DNA from: Elephas maximus indicus
Taxonomy: Eukaryota; Chordata; Mammalia; Proboscidea; Elephantidae
Assembly: GCF_024166365.1 (NCBI RefSeq)
Contig: NC_064825.1
Coordinates: 100,516,480-100,580,479, forward strand
DNA: 64,000 nt
Direction of reading: 5' to 3'
The notes under the pieces were generated by a model. The model worked only from the letters and a program-made list of their open reading frames with translations, was not told the origin of the DNA and ran no database searches. Shown here one piece after another: positions 34,187-45,490 of this stretch; position 1 is the stretch's first letter, and each line of letters starts with the position of its first letter. The translations under genes and the position numbers were made by a program.

Positions 34187-34935
34187 TGTTGTTGTTGTTA
34201 GGTGCCGTCGAGTCAGGTCCGACTCATGACGACCCTATGCACAACAGAACGAAACACTGCCCGGTCCTGAGCCATCCTTACAATTGTTGTTATGCTTGAG
34301 CTCATTGTTGCAGCCACTGTGTTGAGGATCTTCCTCTTTTCCGCTGACCCTGTACTCTGCCAAGCATGATGTCCTTCTCCAGGGACTGATCCCTCCTGAC
34401 AACATGTCCAAAGTATGTAAGACGCAGTCTCGCCATCCTTGCTTCTAAGGAACATTCTGGTCGTACTTCTTCCAAGCCAGATCTGTTCGTTTTTTTGGCA
34501 GTCCATGGTATAGTCAATATTCTTCGCCAACACCACAATTCAAAGGTGTCAATTCTTCTTCGATCTTCCTTATTCGTTGTCCAGCTTTCACATGCATATG
34601 ATGCGATTGAAAATACCATGGCTTGGGTCAGGCGCACCTTAGCCTTCAAGGTGACATCTTTGCTCTTCAACACTTTAAAGAGGTCCTTTGCAGCATATTT
34701 ACCCAATGCAGTGTGTCTTGACTGCTGCTTCCATGGCTGTCAGTTTGTCGTACTGTGGGGGCTTGCATGTTGCTGTGATGCTGGAAGCTATGCCACCAGT
34801 ATTCAGATACCAGCAGGGTCACCCATGGAGGACAGGTTTCAGCTGAGCTTGCAGACTAAGAGTAGGAAGAAGGACCAGGCAGTCTACTGAAAAGCATTAG
34901 CCAGTGAAAACCTTATGAATAGCAGCAGAACATTG
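34187..34935 (-). mobile_element. RTE copy with inverted 5'-UTR segment
   Basis: 34187-34730 is the antisense 3' end ('gttgttaggtgccgtcgagt' to 'gctgcttccatggctg'). 34731-34935 is in sense orientation and corresponds to the RTE head ('tcagtttgtcgtactgtggg' to 'agcagcagaacattgt'). The head's 5' end lies at the junction. That is the layout expected when the second cDNA ran to the RNA 5' end, with the middle of the element missing. Confidence 0.88.
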
Positions 34936-35221
34936 TATTATTTTAGGGAGTGTAAATTGATAAGATTACTACGGAGAATTGTTTGGAAATTTTGTGTAAA
35001 GTTAAACACACACCTACCCCATCATCCAGCAATTTGAATCCTAAGTAACAACCCAAGAGAGATATTAGTACATACATCCACCAAAAAACATGTACAAAAA
35101 TATTTATAGCAGCTTTGTTTGGGTGGGTTTTGTGTTGTTCAAAATAGTCAAGAATTGGATATAACTCAAATGTCCATCAACAGTATAGTAATTGTGGCAT
35201 ATCCATACAATGGGATACTTC

Positions 35222-35812
35222 TTCTTGTTGTTGTTAGGTGCCGTCGAGTCGGTTCTATGTACAACATGGTGACCTTATGTACAACAGAATGAAACACTGC
35301 CCTGTACTGTGCCATTCTCACAATTGTGATGTTTGAGCCCATTGTTGCAGTCACTGTGTCAATCCATCTCATCAAGAGTCTTCCTCTTTCTTGCCGTCTC
35401 CCCACCTTACCAAGCATGATGTGTTTCTCCAGGGAATGGTCCCTCCTGATAACATGTCCAAACTATGTGAGATGAAGCCTCGCCATCTTCGTTTCCAAGG
35501 GACACTCTGGCTGTACTTCTTTCAAGACAAATACGTTTGTTCTTCTGGCAGTCCATGGTATATTCAGTATTCTTTGCCAACATCGTAATTCAAAGGCATC
35601 AATTCTTCTTCGGTCTTCCTTATTTTCGAGCTTTCACATGCATATCAGGCGATTGAAAATACCATGGCATGGATCAGGTGCACCTTAGTCCTCAATGTGA
35701 CATCTTTGCTTTTTAACACTTTAAAGAGGTCTTTTGCAGCAGATTTGCCCAATGCAATCTGTTGTTTGATTTCTGGACTGGTGAGTCCATTGGGGGCATT
35801 GACTGTAGTATC
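35222..35812 (-). mobile_element. RTE 3' end, antisense
   Basis: Starts 'cttgttgttgttaggtgccg' and runs to the reverse of the '...aaatcaaacaacagattgc' region. Flanks atgggatact and atggaatact suggest a 10-bp duplication in the host L1M. Confidence 0.92.
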
Positions 35813-36174
35813 CCATGGAATACTACACAGCAATAAAAGGAACAAACTTCTGATATTCTCCTCAGGGGTGAATCATGAGCAAAAGGAGCAAACGTAAAAG
35901 TCTACATACTGTATGACTCCATTTGTATGAAGTTCAAGAACAGGCAAAACTAACTTGGGATGATACAAGTCAAGGTAGTAGTTATTTCTTGGGGTATTGA
36001 CTGGAAAGAGGCACAAAGGGGCCTTCTGGGCTGAAAATGTTGTTTTTTGATTTGGGTACTTTTTCTATAGGGTTATGTTGTTAAATGGGTGCGGGTCTGA
36101 GCATTAAGCTTATGATTTTATGGAATTTTCTGTAAGTACAATGTACTTTTATGTCGAGGTAAAAATAGACTGCA

Positions 36175-36545
36175 AACAACACCGGTGACCATGGGAGAGG
36201 AAATAAGCATACCCATACTGGGCTGGTTCAATTATAAATAAGTGCAAAGTCTTGGAGGGAAGCTTAAGGAAATGCCTTAGTAATATGTATACTATTTATC
36301 AAGTAATTTCATTCAGAAAATTATCTTTAGAACTAGACAAATATACAAAGATGTATGCATAAGGATGTCATCACGCCAGTATTTATAACGGACAAAAAAT
36401 GGCAACACCTAAATGTCTCAGCATGTTGGATATACTGCAGCCATTAAAAATCGTATTATATCGTATCGATTTGTGAAAATGTTTGTGGTATATTGCTAAA
36501 TGAAAAAAGCGTGACCAAATAATGTATGCAATGTGATCATATTTG
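36175..36545 (+). mobile_element. Old L1M fragment
   Basis: 'gcagccattaaaaatcgtat' and 'tgctaaatgaaaaaagcgtg' are ORF2-3' end phrases of old L1 elements. Confidence 0.7.
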
Positions 36546-37251
36546 CAACGGTTAGAATGCTTTCAGGCGCAAATAACAACATCCATCCCAAAGTAGTTCA
36601 ACACAATAAGGGCATTTTATCATGTCACACAATAAGTAGTTCAATGACAGGGAAGTTCCAGGGCTGCCTGGTTAAGCTGCTCAATACTGTTATCCAGGTT
36701 CTGTTCTCAGTTTTGGTTTCTATTTTCAGCCTGGTCCTTCCTTACTTGTGAGATCGCTGCAGCGGCTCCCAGAATGTTTCAGCTGGATGGAATGGCAGAA
36801 TGAGAACCGTGAGTTCCTCTGTGTCTCAGAGCAAGGGACCCGTTTTCCAAAAGTTCCTTTCCAAACATTGCTGTGTAGCTCATTGGCCAGAATCTTATCA
36901 CATGTCCATGCCTAAACCAATCACAGGAGAAGGAAATGAGACGGCCATTTCTGACCAATCATAATTGAAGGCCTCGTGTAGAGGACGCACTTACCGGAGC
37001 CCATGGTCGCAAGGCAGGTGAACACTTCAACAAAACCAGGACTTTGCCAGCCAGGAAGGTGGCCTGAGCAGGAGTGGAGAGACTGGCAACCTGTAGTGTC
37101 TGACCACATCCACACCAAAAGGGCATAAACCAAGCTGGTAAACCTTACTTCTGGGTACTGAGACTGTGGTTTTAGTTTAGTATTTTGCTCGTGGTTTCCT
37201 GGGTTTTCTTCATTAAATATGTATTATTTTTGTAATTAAAAAGGAAAGCAC
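36546..37251. other. No gene; probable old interspersed repeat at left
   Basis: 36545-36980 has repeat-like phrases ('ccatgcctaaaccaatcaca') of a mammal-wide family that I cannot name. The rest is unique-looking. Confidence 0.45.
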
Positions 37252-37261
37252 TAAATGTTAT

Positions 37262-38460
37262 TTTTTTAAATATTTTTTATTGTGCTTTAAGCGAAAGTTT
37301 ACAAATCAAGTCAGCCTCTCATACAAAAATATATATACACCTTGCTATATACCCTTAGTTGCTCTAAACCTCATGAGACTGCACACTCCTTCTTTCCACC
37401 CCATATTCCCGTGTCCATTCAGCCAGCCTCTGTCCCCTCGGCCTTCACATCTCCTCTCTAGACAGGAGCTGTCCACATAGTCTCGTGTGTCTCCTTGATC
37501 CGAGAAGCTCACTCTTCACCAGCATCATTTTCTGTCTTATAGTCCAGTCCAATCCCTGTCTGAAGAGTTGGCTTTGGAAATGGTTCCTGTCTTGGGCTAA
37601 TAGAAGGTCTGGGGACCATGACTTCCAGGGTCCTTCTAGTCTCAGTCAGACCATTAAGTCTGGTTTTTGTATGAGAGTTTGAGGTCTGCATCCCACTGCT
37701 CTCCTGCTCCTTCAGGGATTCTCTGTTGCGTTCCCTGTCAGGGCAGTCATCGGTTGTAGCAGGGAACCATCCAGTTCTTCTGGTCTCAGGCTGATGCAGT
37801 CTCTGATTTATGTGGCCCATTCTGACTCTTGGACTCAGACTTACCTTGTGTCTTTGGTGTTCTTCATTCTCCTTTGCTCCATGTGAGTTGAGACCAATTA
37901 CTGCATCTCAGATGGCCGCTTGCTAGCATTTAAGACCCCAGACACCACTATCCAAAATGGGATGCAGAATGTTTTCTTAATTTTATTATGCCAATTGACC
38001 TAGATGTTCCCTGAAACCATGGTCCCCAAACCCCGCCCCCTGCTATGCTGGCCTTGAAAGAATTCAGTTTATTCAGGAAACTGCTTTTGGTTTAGTCCAT
38101 TTGTGCCGACCTCTCCTGTATTGTGTGTTGTCTTTCCCTTCACCTAAAATAGTTCTCGTCTACTATCTAATTAGTGAATCCCCCTCTCCCTTCCTGTCTC
38201 CCTCCCTCCCCCCTCTCATAACCATCAAAGAATATTTTCTTCTTTGTTTAATCTATTTCTTGAGTTCTTATAATAGTGGTCTCATATAATATGTGTCCTT
38301 TTGCAGCTGACTAATTTCACTCAGCATAATGCCTTCCAGATTCCTCCATGTTATGAAATGTTTCACAGATTCACTGTTGTTCTTTATCCATGCATAGTGT
38401 TCCATTGTGTGAATATACCATAATTTATTTATCCATTCATCCGTTGATGGGCACCTTGGT
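37262..38460 (-). mobile_element. Young lineage-specific L1 3' end, 1.2 kb, with target duplication
   Basis: T-rich start, then 'attgtgctttaagcgaaagt', ending with 'ccattcatccgttgatgggc'. The flanking sequence taaatgttattttt occurs at 37252 and again at 38461, marking both ends of a 5'-truncated insertion. It contains the 3' UTR and the last bases of ORF2. Confidence 0.95.
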
Positions 38461-38479
38461 TAAATGTTATTTTTAAAAT

Positions 38480-38860
38480 ATTAAAAAATTGGAAGGGACC
38501 TTGAGGATCACTAGTATATCCCTTGCACTTTACAAATTGAAAGGTAGAGTGATGCTTATGACCCATTGCTGTCCAGTTGATCCTATCTCATAGCAACTGA
38601 TGGCCTAACTACTGCACCACCAGGGCTCCTGATGCTTAGGAATCCACAGTCATTTCCTGGCCTTCCATTCTTCTATCCCCTCACTCTCTGCCCCCCTCGT
38701 TTAGTCAATGCCTGATTTCAAAGTGATACAGGGACGGAAGGGACTTCCTAGAACACTGAGGTCACACCGTTAAAGGAAGCTAAGCCTGGAAGTAGAGAAC
38801 CTCACCCAAGGTCACCCAGCTAAGCAGGGAGAAGCATCCAAATACAGTGCCCAGTGCCTT
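38480..38860 (-). mobile_element. MIR3-like fragments split by a SINE
   Basis: 'ttggaagggaccttgaggat' (38488) and 'aaggtcacccagctaagcag' (38810), with the mini SINE between. Confidence 0.5.
38559..38629 (-). mobile_element. Internally deleted AfroSINE, about 70 bp
   Basis: Only the reversed tail ('cattgctgtccagttgatcc') and reversed head ('actgcaccaccagggctcc') remain. tgatgctta at 38550-38558 and 38630-38638 shows that it is a complete insertion, so the middle of the SINE is missing. Confidence 0.88.
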
Positions 38861-39009
38861 CTCCAATGACTCCATTCCTCTGGGCTGGGAACATTTCCAA
38901 TTTCCTCTCATTCTTTAAAACAACAAAAACTTGTGAGTCTTTTTCTCTCTCCACCACTTTTCAAACAGTTCAAACAGATAATCTACAGTTTTTCTAATTC
39001 CTCACCGCC

Positions 39010-39260
39010 CATTTTCTTTACAAGCCATTCCTAGCTGATACCCTCCCCACCATAGTATCAAAATTTCTCTTGCTAAGGACACCAGTGATCTCCTATCACT
39101 AAACCCAAGGAAATCTTTAAGTTTTACCTTTCTGGACCTCCCTGCTGCAGTTAACACTATGGCCTACTCTTTTGCTCTTTTAGTTCTAAGAGTAGCTCCC
39201 TCTCCCTGGTTCTCCTAACTTGTTGACTATGACTTTTCTCTTTCTTCATGGGTGAGGAAA
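39010..39260 (+). mobile_element. L2 LINE internal fragment
   Basis: 'gacaccagtgatctcctatc' and 'tccctggttctcctaacttg' are L2 ORF2-derived phrases. Confidence 0.7.
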
Positions 39261-39300
39261 TGGAGAAAGACAGATTCCTGGATCCATCCTTGCCTGAAGC

Positions 39301-40683
39301 CTGTTGTTGTTAGGTGCCCTCACGTCAGTTTTGACTCATAGGGACCCTATGTATAACAGGACGAAACACTGCCCAGTCCTGCGCCATCCTCACAGTCGTC
39401 GTTATGCTCCAGCCCATTGTTGCAGCCACTGTGACAATCCATCTCATTGAGGGTCTTATTCTTTTTTGCTGACCCTCTACTTTACAAACAAGCATGATAT
39501 TCTTCTCCAGAGACTGGTGCTTCCTGATAACATGTCCAAAGTATGTGAGACAAAGTCTTGCCATCCTTGCTTCTAAGGAGCCTTCTGGCTGTACTTCTTC
39601 CGAGACAGATTTTTTCATTCTTCTGGCACTCCATGGTATATTCAATATTCTTTGCCAACACCATAATTCAAAGCCATCAGTTCTTTGGTCTTCTTTATTC
39701 ATTATCCAGCTTTCACATTCATATGAAGTGATGGAAAACATCATAGCTTGGGTCAGGTGCACCTCAGTCCTTAACGAGACATCTTTGCCTTTTAATACTT
39801 TAAATAGGTCTTATGTAGCAGATTTGCCCAGTGCAATGTGTCTTTTGATTTCTTGACTGCTGCTTCCATGAATGTTGATGTGGATCCAAGTAAAATGAAA
39901 TCCTTGACAACTTCAATCTTTTCTCCATTTATCATAATGTTACTTATTGGTCCAGTTGTGAGAATTTTTGTTTTCTTTGTGTGAAGATGTAATCCATACT
40001 GATGGCTGTAGTCTTTGGTCTTCATCAATAAGTTCTTGAAGTCTTCCTCACTTTCAGCAAGCAAGGTTGTGTCACTTGCGTATCGTAGGTTATTAATGAG
40101 TCTTCCTCTAATCCTGATGCTGCATTCTTTTTCATATAGTAAGTAGAGCTCCTCTAATTATTTGCTCAGCATACAATTGAATAAGTATGGTGAAAGGATA
40201 CAACCCTGATGCACACCTTTCCTGATTTTAAACCATGCAGCATCCCCTTTTTCTGTTTGAGCAACTGCCTCTTGGTGTAAGTACAGGTTCTGCTTGAACA
40301 CAATTAAGAGTTCTGAAATACCCATTCTTTGTAATGTTACCCATAATATGTTATGATCCACGCAGTCAAATGGCTTTGAATAGACAATAAAACACAAGTA
40401 AACATCCTTCTGGTATTCTGTGCTTTCAGCCAGGATCCATCTGACATCAACAATGATATCCCTGGTTCCACCTCCTCTTCTGAATTCTGCTTGAATCTCT
40501 GGCAGTTCTCTGTCAATATACTGTTGCACCTGCTGTTGAATGACTTTCAGCAAAATTTTACTTGTGTATGATACTAATGGTATTGTTTGATAATTTCTGC
40601 ATTCTGTTGTATCACCTTTCTTTGGAATGAGCACAAATATGGATCTCTTCCAGTCAGTTAGTCAGATCTTCCCAGTTTCTTGG
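39301..40683 (-). mobile_element. RTE LINE, antisense, 1.4 kb reverse-transcriptase part
   Basis: The 3' tail is at the left ('gttgttaggtgccctcacgt'). The minus strand at 40158-40634 keeps a 158-codon frame with PKKGDTTECRNY, the ELPEIQAEFRRG block and a motif A reading CFIVYSKPFDCVDH. Other RTE copies here have FIDYAK, so the motif A aspartate is replaced by valine. Further C-terminal pieces lie at 39792-40064 and 39325-39762. Frames are interrupted. The copy is inactive. Confidence 0.94.
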
Positions 40684-41195
40684 CTTTTTTTTTTTAGTTC
40701 TGTAAGCCAACACATTTTACTTTTTTCTTGTAACTAGTTTTATTTAGGTTTCTGAGACTGACCAATGGAGCTTAGCACAGCAGTGAAATTCAGTCCCTTG
40801 GTAACTCCGTCCCTTCTCCCACTGGCACCCGCGGCACTAGCTATCGTGCTAGCTAGACACAGACACCCAGGAACAGATAACTAAAGCTGGAAGAGTGGCA
40901 AGGTTGTGGAACAGTTAATGAGGAGCAAACCCGAGAACACTGGCAATTTCTCAGATCCCCCATACAGAGTAACTGGCCTCAGCACACACTCCAACTCTTA
41001 GGTTTCATTTAATCCAGTCAACACGCTGAGCCATATTGAGTCTTTGCCACTCAAGTACCCCACAACCACCAGCATTGTTTACAGTGGGGCCCCCATCTGC
41101 CAGTCTGTTTCCTGGCCCAGGCACCCAAAAGAGAAACCCCTCTGCCAGCCTCCGCGACTCCTCTCTACATCTCTGGCCACACTCAGAGGGCAAGA
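40684..41195. other. No gene seen
   Basis: Unassigned sequence between two RTE-type elements. Short open frames on both strands near 41.0-41.25 kb lack known domains. Confidence 0.45.
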
Positions 41196-41196
41196 T

Positions 41197-41470
41197 TTGT
41201 TGTTAGCTACTATCCAGTCAGCCCCTGACTCACGGCGACCCCATGCACAATGAAACAAAATACTGCCTGCTTCTGGGCCATTTCCTTGATCAGTTGCAGA
41301 TCACACCATTGTGACCCATAGGGTTTTCATTGGCTGACTTTTGGAAGTAGATCCCCAGGCCTTTCTTCCTGGTCTGTCTTAGTCTGGAAGTTCTGCTGAA
41401 ACCTGTTCAGCATCACAGCAACGCGCTAGCCTCCACTGACAGATGGGTGGTGGCCGCACATGAGGCTGCG
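41197..41470 (-). mobile_element. RTE-derived non-autonomous element, antisense
   Basis: The left end is the reversed RTE tail ('gttgttagctactatccagt' to 'aatactgcctgcttctgg') and the right end the reversed RTE head ('ctgaaacctgttcagcatca'), joined by a SINE-like middle ('catagggttttcattggctg'). No coding part. Confidence 0.8.
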
Positions 41471-41860
41471 TGGAAAGTGAGAATTCTACCACTGACTGAA
41501 GATTCACCGGTGCACCCATGGGGAAATCGATGACCCACCTACACAATTGCTGAGAGAGCTCACATCGGCTACTGACGGTGATCTATCCAGTCCTTTGTTT
41601 AGACATAGGGCCAGACAGTGAGCATTCTCTGGATGGGTGAGGGGAATCAACAGCCTGAACGGAATCATCAGACCAAATGGCCCGTACTGCATCAGAGTTA
41701 ATACAGGAAATAAAAGCAAACGTTAAATAGTCTTACTCATTCATGAACATATGGCATTGATAAAATAATCTGAAGCTGTTATCAAAAAGGAGCAATTGAA
41801 AAAAAAAAAAAGAAGCATTGAGACTAACATAAAACTGATTCCAAAACTGAAAAAACCCAC
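41471..41860. other. No gene seen
   Basis: Unassigned sequence with an A-run near 41799-41811. Confidence 0.45.
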
Positions 41861-42710
41861 TTACACAAAAATCTATAATATTAGCAATTCGAATGCAGCA
41901 GTGTATTAAAGAAAGAAGTCACCATGAATTTTTGGCATTCTAGAAATTCAACAATGATTTAACAATTATCAAAGCCAATATACTTATTACCTTTAGGGGT
42001 TAGTGTAGAAAGATAGGTGATGATTCTGATAGCTGTTAAAAAAAAAAAAAGCATTGATAAAATTCAATTTCTATTCCTAATACAAACTCTTACTATAAAT
42101 AAGAGGAGGACATTTCTAAAACATAATAAAGCGATTAGCAGAAACCTGAGGCAAAACTCATAAAAACAGGTGAAAAGCTGGAGTAATAAAACAAGGGTGT
42201 TTGTTGTCCTCACTCCTAATCAACATCATTCTGGAGCTTTAACTAATGCAATAATATAAGAAAATCAACCAAGATTTGTAAACACTACCAAAGAAGAGGC
42301 AAAATGGTCTGCATGAGACATTCTTTCCTAAAAAAAAAGTTCAAGCAAACCAACTGAGAGCTATTAAAAACAGCATGTGAATTTAGTAAGCTAGCTGGCC
42401 GGGAATATAAATTTATAAAAATCAATAGCTTTTCAATATAACAGCAAGGACAATTTAGAAAATAAATGTAATTGCAAAAGATCCCACTCACAATAACAGC
42501 AAAAGCTATAAAATGCCTAGAGATAAACCTAACAAGAAGTGTGTTAGGCCCATAAGAAGCAAACTATAAAACTTCACTGAAGATCGTAAAAGAAGACTTG
42601 ACTACAGTGGAAAAATGTAACACAATTCCGCTGAGGGAAAACTCAATATTGTGGAAATGTCGTTTCTCTTTAAATTATATTTAATGGCATTCCCATCAAA
42701 ATCCCAGTGG

Positions 42711-43545
42711 CTTTCTTCCATAAACCCATAACCCTGTCTAACTGTGAGAAAAACATCACACAAATTCCAATAGAGAGGCATCCTGCAAAATACCTCAGCA
42801 ATGCTGTCAAAACTGTCAAGGTCATGGTCTTAGTTATCTAGTGCTGCTATAGCAGAAATGCCACAAGGGGGTGGCTTTAACAAACAAATTTATTTTCTCA
42901 CAGTTCAGGAGGCTAGAAGTCTGAATTCAGGGTGATGGCTCCAGGGGAAGGCTTTCTTTCTCTGTTGGCTCTGGGGGAAGGTCCTTATCTCTTTTCAGCT
43001 TCTGTTTCTTGGTTCCCTGGTGATCTCATGTGGTGTGGCATCTATCTTCCCTCATTTGTGCTTGCTTACTGGATTGCTCAATCTGCTCTTTTATATTGCA
43101 AGAGATTGACTTAAAACAAACCCTATAATAATACTTTCTCATTAACGTAACAAAGAAAACTCACTCCCAAATGGGATTATAACTGCAAGTATAGGGTTAG
43201 GATTTATAACACCTATTTTGGGGGAACACAATTCAATCCGTAACAGTCATCAAAAGTGAGGAAAGCCTGAGGAATTGCCATAGCCAAGAAATGCCTGAAG
43301 AGACATGACTAAATGTAATGTGGGATCCTGGAACCGAAAAAGGACATTAGGTAAGAAACCAAGGAAATCTGAATAAACTCTGGACTTTAGTTAATGATAA
43401 TGTATCACTCTTGGTTTAATAATTGTAACAAATGTCCAAGATGTTAATAATAGGGAAACCGGGTGGGGGGTGTATGGGAATTCTCTGTACTATTTTCTCA
43501 ATTTTTCTGTAACTCAAACTGTTCTAAAAAAATTAAGTTATTTTT
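42711..43545 (+). mobile_element. 5'-truncated L1-type 3' end with 13-bp target duplication, itself split by an LTR
   Basis: Flanked by aaaatcccagtgg at 42698-42710 and 43546-43558. The body reads 'tgtgggatcctggaaccgaa' and 'gggaattctctgtactattt' and ends in a T/A-rich tail, as an old L1 3' UTR would. An antisense LTR sits at 42826-43245. Confidence 0.85.
42826..43245 (-). mobile_element. Solo LTR, ERVL-MaLR-like, antisense
   Basis: Starts 'ggtcttagttatctagtgct' and ends 'acaattcaatccgtaaca', the reverse complement of the family at 4990 and 27670. gtca repeats on both sides (42821-42824 and 43246-43249), consistent with a short LTR-type target duplication. Confidence 0.82.
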
Positions 43546-43645
43546 AAAATCCCAGTGGAATATGTTTGCAGGGAGGAGAGGGAGAAACGTGTGGACTTTA
43601 TTCTAAATTTTATCTGGAATAATGATTGAGTAGTAACAGGACAAT

Positions 43646-43758
43646 GGACTCAAACATATGAATGATCATGAGGATGGTGCTGGACCCGGCAACATTTCAT
43701 TCTGTTATACATAAGGTTGCCATGAGTCAGAGCCAACTCAACGGCAGCTAACCACAGC
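43646..43758 (+). mobile_element. RTE-type 3' tail, short copy
   Basis: 'acaatggactcaaacatatg' to 'agccaactcaacggcagcta'. Same 3' module as at 58750-58888. Confidence 0.85.
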
Positions 43759-43804
43759 AGGACATAATTCATTTTAAGATTAATGGGTGCCTGTGACACA
43801 CTGG

Positions 43805-44215
43805 TGGGGCCCTGGCAGTGCAGTGGTTAAGCGCTTGGCTGCTAACCAAAAGGTCATCAGTTCAAACCCACCAGCCACTCCTCAGGAGAAAGATGTGGCA
43901 ATCTACTTCCATAAAGATTGTTGCTGTTAAGTTGTTAGGTGTCTTTGAGTCAGTTCCGACTCATAGCGACCCTATGTGCAACAGAAGCACTGCCCAGTTC
44001 TGCACTATCGTCACAATCGTTGCTACGTTTGAGCCCATTGTTGCAGCCACTGTGTCAATCCATCTCATTGAGAGTCTTCCTATTTTTCACTGACCCTCTT
44101 CTTTACGGGTCCCTCCATAAAGATTAGAGCCAAGAAAAACCCTATGGAGCAGTCCTACTCTGTCCTATAGGGTCCTTATGAGTCTGAATTAACTCGATGG
44201 CACACACCACCACCA
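43805..44215 (+). mobile_element. AfroSINE split by an RTE insertion
   Basis: The head is at 43805-43919 ('gtggttaagcgcttggctgc' ... 'ccataaagatt') and the rest at 44114-44215 ('aaaaccctatggagcagtcc' ... 'ttaactcgatggcacacac'). The two halves join perfectly once the RTE fragment and one copy of the 12-bp duplication are removed. Confidence 0.95.
43920..44113 (-). mobile_element. RTE 3' end, 194 bp, inserted in an AfroSINE
   Basis: 'ttgttaggtgtctttgagtc' to 'tcactgaccctcttctttac'. tccataaagatt on both sides (43908-43919 and 44114-44125) proves a 5'-truncated insertion. Confidence 0.95.
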
Positions 44216-44412
44216 CCTCCCTGGGTGGCAAAAACGGTTAAGCTCTGGACTACACTGAAAAGTTGGCTGTTCATACCCACCCAGCGGTGCCTGGGAAGTA
44301 ATGCCTGGCAGTCCGCTTCCAAAAGGTCACAGCCTTGAGAACCATATGGAGCAGTTCTACTCTGCTCACATGGGGTCGCCATGAGTCAGAGTCCACTCGA
44401 CGGCAGCTAACA
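44216..44412 (+). mobile_element. AfroSINE, longer subfamily
   Basis: 'ctccctgggtggcaaaaacg' to 'ccactcgacggcagctaaca'. Confidence 0.93.
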
Positions 44413-44706
44413 ATGACCATGTTAGAGAAGGTGAAGTGAAGAAGGTCCCATTCCCTTCTCTTGAAAACCACCCTCCGACAAGAAGGAAAACAACACAAAC
44501 TCTGCCTTGGGTACAAGGAGCGGGATCTGGAAGTTCAGATTCCATGTAAGCAGATGGAAAGCAGCTGGAGGAAGGCAGCACCTTAGCAGAGAAGTAGGAG
44601 CTCAAATCGGAGTTTCTGATGGGTGCCACTGGAAAGGAGAAAGCCAGTTTGCCCCCAAGAACCCTAGAAAAACATTTAGGAATAGGAAGGAGCAGGCACC
44701 TTAGAA

Positions 44707-44904
44707 AAGAGCAGCTAGCGGTGCAGTTAAGAACTCAACTGCTAACCAAAAGTTTGGCGGTTCAAACCCACCCAGCAGCACCTTGGGAGAAAGACCTGGC
44801 AATCTGCTTCCATAAAGATTACAGCCAAGAAAACCCTGTGGGGCAGTTCTACTCTGTCACATGGGGTTGCTGTGAGTTGGTATCATGGCACCCAACAACA
44901 AAAA
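44707..44904 (+). mobile_element. AfroSINE with 14-bp target duplication
   Basis: Flanked by caggcaccttagaa at 44693-44706 and 44905-44918. Ends in 'ggcacccaacaacaaaaa', close to the RTE tail. Confidence 0.96.
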
Positions 44905-44949
44905 CAGGCACCTTAGAAGGTTGCAGTGAGGTCTGTGGCTAAAAATAGG

Positions 44950-45287
44950 GGGATCCCCCCCTAAAAAACTATATAAGAAGCAGTGAGACTCACAGATTAC
45001 CCATCCCAACCCCCTCCATGGCAGTCAAACTATCCGTCTCTTGTCACTATAGGCAACCAGAGATTCACTTTTTGGAGAAATGAACACAGTCTTCTAACTT
45101 GGATTCACCAGGACGAAGGAAGGTGGGAAAGTGCTGAACTGAAAACAGATGGCTTAAGGAGAAGACTGAGACCTCCAGCTCACCTCCACGTTCAGGTCCA
45201 AACTTAGAAATCCCTTCCCACCTGGCACCACTTTGAAGTCAGGCTTTGACTAGACTTATTACTCCATCAATCCTCGCCCCACCCCCA
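44950..45287. other. No gene seen
   Basis: Unique-looking sequence between SINEs. Confidence 0.5.
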
Positions 45288-45490
45288 CAGAGTTTCTGGG
45301 TGGTGCGAATGGTTAATGCACTCGGTTGTTAACTGTAAGGTTGGAGGTTGGAGTTCATGTAGAGGCACCTTGGAAGAAAGGTCTGGAGATCTACTTTGGA
45401 GAAATCAGCCATTGAAAACCCTATGGAGTACAGTTCTACTCTGACATACATGGGGTCGCCATATGTCAGAATTACCTACATAGCAACTGT
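45288..45490 (+). mobile_element. AfroSINE, longer subfamily
   Basis: 'gagtttctgggtggtgcgaa' to 'atgtcagaattacctacata'. Confidence 0.92.

Larger units (their letters stand above)
33345..36170 (+). mobile_element. L1M ORF2 3' end and 3' UTR, host of three insertions
   Basis: Old L1 pieces: 'ggtcaaattgattttcaaca', 'aatgaagaacttctgtttat', 'agcagctttgtttgggtggg' and, after the last insertion, 'ggaatactacacagcaataa'. It is split by an AfroSINE (33889-34093) and two RTE copies (34187-34935, 35222-35812). No intact frame. Confidence 0.85.
41861..43645 (+). mobile_element. L1M ORF2 fragment split by a retroposed element
   Basis: Old L1 phrases: 'aaacaggtgaaaagctggag', 'aaaagatcccactcacaata' and 'cattcccatcaaaatcccag', resuming after 43558 with 'aatatgtttgcagggaggag'. 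Interrupted at 42711-43545. No intact frame. Confidence 0.82.
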
